Assembly (NCBI GenBank): GCA_028683355.1
Contig: JAQUIZ010000005.1
Span: 1 to 59,960 of the forward strand
Source of the DNA: Fermentimonas sp.
GTDB taxonomy: Bacteria; Bacteroidota; Bacteroidia; Bacteroidales; Dysgonomonadaceae
DNA: 59,960 nucleotides
Direction: 5' to 3'
In this document: positions 55,720 through 59,960 of the stretch, piece by piece
How the letters are laid out: every line of letters begins with the position of its first letter
Position numbering within the stretch: the first letter of the stretch is position 1
Program-made: the position numbers and the translations under genes
The notes under the pieces: generated by a model
Told to the model about the DNA's origin: nothing
The model's database searches: none
What the model saw: only the letters and a program-made list of their open reading frames with translations

Positions 55720-55911
55720 TTATTTTAAAATATTCGTATTTCTTTTATGTCTTTTCCTTATAGAACCTCTGCCATATCCCGAAGGAGTAACTCTTTGACC
55801 GGCTGTAGAAATCATCATCATGTTACCTCCCACAAATTCATACCTTACAGAACCCGAAGGTAGTTGATTTATAGGTGTCTTAGAATTAAAATTCAAGTGC
55901 ATTTCATACAT
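55720..55911 (-). CDS. small hypothetical protein in TonB receptor operon
   Basis: A 63-residue reading frame with no recognised domain, rich in Gly, Ser and basic residues towards the C-terminus (GYGRGSIRKRHKRN). Its ATG overlaps the TonB receptor stop codon by one base (TAATG), and its end is 9 bp from the next gene, so it is positioned as a real coupled gene. No signal peptide or membrane segment. It might be a remnant or a spurious frame; coupling is the main support. Confidence 0.5.
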   Translation of the reverse strand: MYEMHLNFNSKTPINQLPSGSVRYEFVGGNMMMISTAGQRVTPSGYGRGSIRKRHKRNTNILK

Positions 55912-58016
55912 TAAAACACCCTCCTAACCGATATCGACGGCATAGTAGGGATTAGCACAAAAGCTTTATAGCTATCATCCTTTTTGTAAACTGCAAACGG
56001 ATTTTTATTATTGGTTGCGTTTAGCAATGAAAACTGCCAGATTAGACTTCCCCTGTTCATTTTCCTATCAACAGTGTAATTTAAGTCGGTGCGGAAATAG
56101 TTGTTTAGCCGACCGTTAGGTGTGTTGGGCAGAAAGTCAACCGAATGGTAACGGTCGTCCCAACCATAACCACTAGGTAGCATAGGTAGCCCCATGCCGG
56201 GATATGAGCCTGGTGACAAAGAGTAAGGATATCCGTTTTTGAACTGCACCTGTGCAGATATAGAGTGTTTAGCCTTAGATTTGTCTTTCAAAACATAACT
56301 AGCAAATAGCGAGACATCGTGTGGTGAATCGTATTTAAAAGGAACGGTCTTGCCGTCAAAAATACGGTCAGTCTTAGTCAACGTGTAGGAAGCCCATGCG
56401 GTGAGTCTGTTTCGGGAATACTCAGCCATCAACTCAACACCCTTTGATGTGCCGCTACCCTGCAGATAGTCGGTATTATAATCTATAAAATACTCCACAT
56501 CATTGATAAATAACAAATTGTGCATTCGCTTGTAATATAGTTCCACTGAGTAGCTAAACCAAGGCGTTGTATAGTTTTTCCACCCTGCCGATAACTGATC
56601 AGAATAAGGAAGAATTTCTCCATGAAACGGAATCCAGTAGTCCGACTTCGAGTTGTAGTCCACCTCATTGATAGTGTGAATGGGTTGTGACATACGATCG
56701 TAAGCAATCATCAGCTTGTTCTTGTCGTCCACAAAAGTGTTCACTTTGAGCCTTGGTTCCAGCACCGTTTTGCTTGTGATACTATTTTTATAATACGATG
56801 CACGCAGCCCCGCACCAAAGAGCCACCTCTTGTAACTATATTCGTGATAAGCAAAAGCAGATGCTTTAAACAAACTAAGCCCCGGAGAGCTGAACTCATA
56901 AATATCTTTATTGACTTTCTTAAATGAATGGTCGGGAGTATAATCTTGATGAGCTACTTCAATACCATAATTAGTAGTGTTGTTGTAGTTTATTCTGTGC
57001 AGCAATGATGCTCTGCCACCAAACTCATTCATAAGCGATGCAGTCTCGTTGTGTGTGGACATACTCTCCATAGGCGACTTGAACTTACTTTTGTTATAAT
57101 TAAAGTTTTTCAATCCGGTGTAATAAATATTGGATTTGAGCGAAAGATTACTTTTCAGCTCTGAGTCGTAGTGCAATGAAGTTGTAAGTGAGTTCCACCC
57201 ATAACCAAAGCTTTCTTTGTATTTCTCATTGTCATATTCATTCTCTTCACGGTTCATACCATAGAGATCGTCATATCCCGAAAACAACTGCCATGAAATC
57301 TTATTCTTAGGGTTGTGGCTCCAAGTTAGTTTGGCATTTACGTCATAAAACTTAATCATTGCCATGCCACCATCGCCTTGTCCCATTGCCATCATCACGC
57401 CTTCGTAGAGTAAATCCAGAAACGAACGTCTGGCTACAAACAGATAGCTTAGCTTATCCTCAATAATTGGTCCTTCGGACGATAAAGTACCCGCAAGTAA
57501 TCCTATTGAGACCGAATGGTGATGATTTTTGGTATCTCCATCTTTAAGTTCAACCGACACCACGCCGGAAAGTCTGTCGCCATAAGAAGCAGGTATTCCT
57601 CCTTTGTACAAATCGACTGTGTTTACCACATCGGCATTGAAGATGGAGAAAAGTCCAAAGGTGTGGTTTTGATTATAAACCGGAACACCATCCATAAGAT
57701 ACAGAGTCTGATCGTTAGTGCCACCACGTATATTGAGTTGCGACGAACCTTCCATACCACCAGACACTCCGGGAAGAAACTGTAGCGTTTTTATAACATC
57801 TCTTTCACCAAAGAATAAAGGTGACACATGCAATACCTTGCTGTTGATACGCATATTACCCAACCCACGACTCTGTATAGTCTTCTGCGGAGCATTCACC
57901 ACCACCTCGTCAAGGAGTATGTTGTCACCATTTAACGTATCAGCTTCTGCAACGTTTTGCTGTGCATAAAGAGAATTACTGCAAATAATAAGCAAACAGA
58001 TTAACTGTAGTTTCAT
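55911..58016 (-). CDS. TonB-dependent outer-membrane receptor of the DUF4249-partner type
   Basis: A 701-residue receptor with a signal peptide (residues 1-18, ending LYAQ), a plug domain (about 35-160: DVIKTLQFLPGVSGGMEGSSQLNIRGG, TLYLMDGVPVYNQNHTFGLFS, GGIPASYGDRLSGVVSVELKDG) and a beta-barrel. It lacks the N-terminal carboxypeptidase-regulatory domain usual for such receptors; that domain occurs instead in the separate downstream gene. Its start overlaps the DUF4249 gene's stop codon by four bases (ATGA), so the two are coupled. The receptor imports an unknown ligand using TonB energy. Confidence 0.9.
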   Translation of the reverse strand: MKLQLICLLIICSNSLYAQQNVAEADTLNGDNILLDEVVVNAPQKTIQSRGLGNMRINSKVLHVSPLFFGERDVIKTLQFLPGVSGGMEGSSQLNIRGGTNDQTLYLMDGVPVYNQNHTFGLFSIFNADVVNTVDLYKGGIPASYGDRLSGVVSVELKDGDTKNHHHSVSIGLLAGTLSSEGPIIEDKLSYLFVARRSFLDLLYEGVMMAMGQGDGGMAMIKFYDVNAKLTWSHNPKNKISWQLFSGYDDLYGMNREENEYDNEKYKESFGYGWNSLTTSLHYDSELKSNLSLKSNIYYTGLKNFNYNKSKFKSPMESMSTHNETASLMNEFGGRASLLHRINYNNTTNYGIEVAHQDYTPDHSFKKVNKDIYEFSSPGLSLFKASAFAYHEYSYKRWLFGAGLRASYYKNSITSKTVLEPRLKVNTFVDDKNKLMIAYDRMSQPIHTINEVDYNSKSDYWIPFHGEILPYSDQLSAGWKNYTTPWFSYSVELYYKRMHNLLFINDVEYFIDYNTDYLQGSGTSKGVELMAEYSRNRLTAWASYTLTKTDRIFDGKTVPFKYDSPHDVSLFASYVLKDKSKAKHSISAQVQFKNGYPYSLSPGSYPGMGLPMLPSGYGWDDRYHSVDFLPNTPNGRLNNYFRTDLNYTVDRKMNRGSLIWQFSLLNATNNKNPFAVYKKDDSYKAFVLIPTMPSISVRRVF

Positions 58017-58960
58017 GGGTTAAATCTTTTATAAACAGGGTAATCGAACACAAAAGAGGTTTTACTAATACCGGCAAATATTCCGGTCCCGTTTTCTATG
58101 TTGCTATACACACTTTTGGGTTGATAAAATATTGATGAGATATCCTCATCATAAACAATCATTGACTTTTGTTCGTAGAGACTTTTATTATATTTATCAA
58201 ATTCGGGACTGGCTGCAATGAGTTCAACACGAATACGGTTTTGCGGTGACGACATTCCTTCAACGCCCCAATAGCTTGCATGAGTAGGCGTAAACACTAT
58301 ATCAGTCAGATGCTGGACATATTTACTTTTCACACGCAGATAACCCTCATGATACATACCGCCCACAACATCGTTGGGCGCTCCCATTCCTCCAAAGCTA
58401 TTGGTCTTGTCAACAAACACATTGTCTGCATAAATCTCGTTGTATTGCTCAACTTCATCCACCTCAGAAATTCTTTGAGAGATTATCCACAATGCTGGAT
58501 TAGCAAACGGGTTGTAAGTAAAATTGCTTAGTGTAACCAAGTCATCTCTCATAGAATAAATATCATCACCGGCATAGAACTCCGCTTTACAAACAATTGG
58601 GTAAGGAATAGTAGTAGTGGCTTTAACAGTTTCATAACCTGTTGCAGAAACTTCAATTTCATATTCAGCTCCCACTTTAGCATGATGGTCAAGCGTGAAG
58701 AGCGAATCGTTGCAAGTTCCGTCAAACAAAACCTGCCCGTCTTCTTTTAGTATCAGGTGTGCTTGCATTAATCCTTTCACTTTGTTATCCTTCTCACCTT
58801 CGTGATGATATAGATGAATGACAACAGGTTGTTCAGCAACCAAGTATCCGTTTAAGATAATCTGCTTAGCAATGCCCGAAGAGATATCCTCAACAGCATA
58901 GTCCACTGAGCAAGCGTTAAGGAGCACCATAGAGAGTGCACCCAAAATAAATCTTTTCAT
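58013..58960 (-). CDS. DUF4249 lipoprotein
   Basis: A 315-residue lipoprotein: short signal with lipobox LLNAC (Cys about residue 17), then a region of Ig-like beta structure (IILNGYLVAEQPVVIHLY, GAEYEIEVSATGYETVKATTTIP) typical of the Bacteroidetes family DUF4249, which is usually encoded beside a TonB receptor and thought to sit at the cell surface as a ligand-binding or assembly partner. Four-base overlap with the receptor gene and a 9-bp gap from the upstream outer-membrane protein gene indicate one operon. Function unknown. Confidence 0.85.
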   Translation of the reverse strand: MKRFILGALSMVLLNACSVDYAVEDISSGIAKQIILNGYLVAEQPVVIHLYHHEGEKDNKVKGLMQAHLILKEDGQVLFDGTCNDSLFTLDHHAKVGAEYEIEVSATGYETVKATTTIPYPIVCKAEFYAGDDIYSMRDDLVTLSNFTYNPFANPALWIISQRISEVDEVEQYNEIYADNVFVDKTNSFGGMGAPNDVVGGMYHEGYLRVKSKYVQHLTDIVFTPTHASYWGVEGMSSPQNRIRVELIAASPEFDKYNKSLYEQKSMIVYDEDISSIFYQPKSVYSNIENGTGIFAGISKTSFVFDYPVYKRFNP

Positions 58961-58969
58961 TGCTGAGAA

Positions 58970-59596
58970 TTAAAATGGGATCCAAATGGATAGCTGAACG
59001 TCTCTGAAATTACCCGATTGGATATAATATGTTTTAATACTATTCATCAAACCATGCTTATAGGTAAGGCCCAATTCAAAGTATTTCAGATCATAACCAA
59101 TCTTAGCCGCCAAAGGAATATCAATTTTTTTGGAACTCTCTTCACCGGCTGTACTAAACCAATAAGTGGGTGCTATTCCAAGTCCTGCACTAAAATTATT
59201 AAAAAGGGTATAGTTAGCAGTTACAGCAACTGCACCATAGAAGTAATTGCTTTGAGCACTATAATTGTAGAGAATATCATATTGAGGACCATTTCCGGGT
59301 TCCGGTGTATAGCTTTTTTCTTTATATGCAGAGTTCCAGTTATTCAGTCCTATCATTGCATCAATGTCCATAAAAGCCGGAATGTCATAATGAGGAATGC
59401 GAAACCTGTAGCCAAGCATCATATTGGATTTGTAAGAGATTTCATAACGGGTTAGCTCGGCTTGCATCTCTGCACTGAACTTAGTGTTTACTTTTCCCCA
59501 TGGACTTCCCCCAAAAAGAATTCCCGACTTTGTTTGTGCTGATACGCTTAATGTAATAAGGCAACATGTGGTAATAGTGATTAATAGTTTTTTCAT
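58970..59596 (-). CDS. outer-membrane beta-barrel protein
   Basis: A 208-residue protein with a signal peptide (LLITITTCCLITLSVSAQ) and alternating hydrophobic beta-strands (YKSNMMLGYRFRIP, AVTANYTLFNNFSAGLGIAPTYWF, KIGYDLKYFELGLTYKHGL) ending in VQLSIWIPF with a terminal Phe, the outer-membrane insertion signature. It resembles small porin-like or OmpW/OprF-type barrels. It is the first gene of the TonB/DUF4249 operon; no clear -7 box was found in the upstream region. Confidence 0.8.
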   Translation of the reverse strand: MKKLLITITTCCLITLSVSAQTKSGILFGGSPWGKVNTKFSAEMQAELTRYEISYKSNMMLGYRFRIPHYDIPAFMDIDAMIGLNNWNSAYKEKSYTPEPGNGPQYDILYNYSAQSNYFYGAVAVTANYTLFNNFSAGLGIAPTYWFSTAGEESSKKIDIPLAAKIGYDLKYFELGLTYKHGLMNSIKTYYIQSGNFRDVQLSIWIPF

Positions 59597-59941
59597 ATTA
59601 AATATTTTAGAACCATTATTAGGTTATTATTATTTTCGTTATGAATGTGGCTAAAAAAAACATTTGGTATTTTATTTCATAAGTATATATATCGCAAACG
59701 CACAGTTTTTATTTTATATAAGAGTTTAAATATTAACACATTGTGTAATTTTAACTAATTTGTAGGTCTAAACAGTTGGTGAATTTCTCAATTATGCAAA
59801 AAAGCATAATATTAGAGTCTTAAATTACTTTCCTTTTCACTCACTCACTTGGGTATAAGAAGTTTTTGCTGTATTTTTGTACTCTGTTTTAGGGTAATAT
59901 ACTCTTATCCCAAAGCATTATTAAGTAATAATTGATAGTTT
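59597..59941. other. AT-rich intergenic region at the right edge
   Basis: About 345 bp between a minus-strand operon and a plus-strand gene that seems to start at 59942. It holds a 7-bp hairpin ATTATGC/GCATAAT (59791-59797 and 59804-59810) with an A6 loop but no T run, and the plus-strand promoter at 59872-59879. No other gene or repeat seen. Confidence 0.5.
59872..59879 (+). promoter_or_regulatory. -7 promoter box for a plus-strand gene at the right edge
   Basis: TATTTTTG matches TAnnTTTG, with TTG at 59849-59851, 20 nt upstream, as a possible -33 element. It points to the frame starting at 59942. Confidence 0.5.
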
Positions 59942-59960
59942 ATGATGACCTCCAAAGAGA
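59942..59960 (+). CDS. start of a truncated plus-strand gene
   Basis: An ATG at 59942 (followed at once by a second ATG) opens a frame reading MMTSKE to the end of the window, downstream of a plausible promoter. Too short to identify. Confidence 0.3.

Noticed and set aside
58493-58501. Consensus DnaA box TTATCCACA
   Set aside because: A single copy inside the DUF4249 coding sequence with no companion boxes or AT-rich unwinding region.
59791-59810. Terminator or dif-like element near the right edge
   Set aside because: The ATTATGC/GCATAAT hairpin lacks a T run on either strand and is short; its inner ends are opposite to dif.

Overview
The window looks like a chromosomal segment of a Bacteroidota bacterium, most likely order Bacteroidales; a Dysgonomonadaceae- or Porphyromonadaceae-like genome is my guess from gene content. 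The clues are the AT-rich sequence, many promoters with the Bacteroidetes -7 box TAnnTTTG (several with TTTG about 20-22 nt upstream), start codons mostly without Shine-Dalgarno sequences, TonB-dependent receptors with carboxypeptidase-regulatory domains, a DUF4249 lipoprotein, and a secreted GH2 beta-galactosidase. No rRNA, tRNA, CRISPR array, IS element or prophage block was seen.

Layout. (1) 1-7.6 kb: a Pit-type phosphate transporter, a small carboxypeptidase-regulatory protein, a YwqK/MORN-repeat protein and a TonB receptor-lipoprotein pair. Two promoters here carry TTAACA-like direct repeats phased at exactly 11 bp, the layout of PhoP/PhoB boxes; a weaker pair lies before pit. The block looks like a phosphate-starvation island. 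(2) 7.6-13.6 kb: DEAD-box RNA helicase, a protein-tyrosine-phosphatase-like lipoprotein whose catalytic Cys and Arg are both replaced by Gly, an AT-rich 0.5 kb gap, nadA and ychF. (3) 13.7-26.4 kb: a LacI-type regulator and a plus-strand cluster with fucI-type isomerase, two GH172 (DUF2961) enzymes, a 699-residue secreted protein of unrecognised family, a DUF6786-like lipoprotein, a FucP-type symporter and a ribulokinase-type FGGY kinase. With no fuculose-phosphate aldolase present, this reads best as a D-arabinofuranoside/D-arabinose utilisation system: release by GH172, uptake by FucP, D-arabinose to D-ribulose by FucI, then D-ribulose 5-phosphate. The same operator-like element TTAAACGATTAA lies in the lacI promoter and just before fucI.

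(4) 26.5-33.9 kb: radical SAM protein, YqaA and DNA polymerase I on the minus strand, a polyprenyl diphosphate synthase, Hsp20 and a secreted metallophosphoesterase. (5) 34-46.3 kb: minus-strand runs mnmG-apt-uvrC-dtd-MazG-like-deoC-lacZ and SpmAB-like-ybeY-EEP. A perfect 16-bp parS-like palindrome lies between mnmG and apt, and a one-mismatch copy lies 6.8 kb away inside the fructosamine kinase gene, so this segment may be near the replication origin. (6) 46.4-54.4 kb: HhH/ComEA-like protein, Bor-like lipoprotein, fructosamine kinase, valS, a nested inverted repeat of unknown role, NamZ-like (GH171) and MerR genes that overlap, and a methyltransferase. (7) 54.5-59.6 kb: a minus-strand outer-membrane operon (beta-barrel protein, DUF4249 lipoprotein, TonB receptor, small protein, and a carboxypeptidase-regulatory gene broken by an apparent frameshift). 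A plus-strand gene seems to begin at the right edge.
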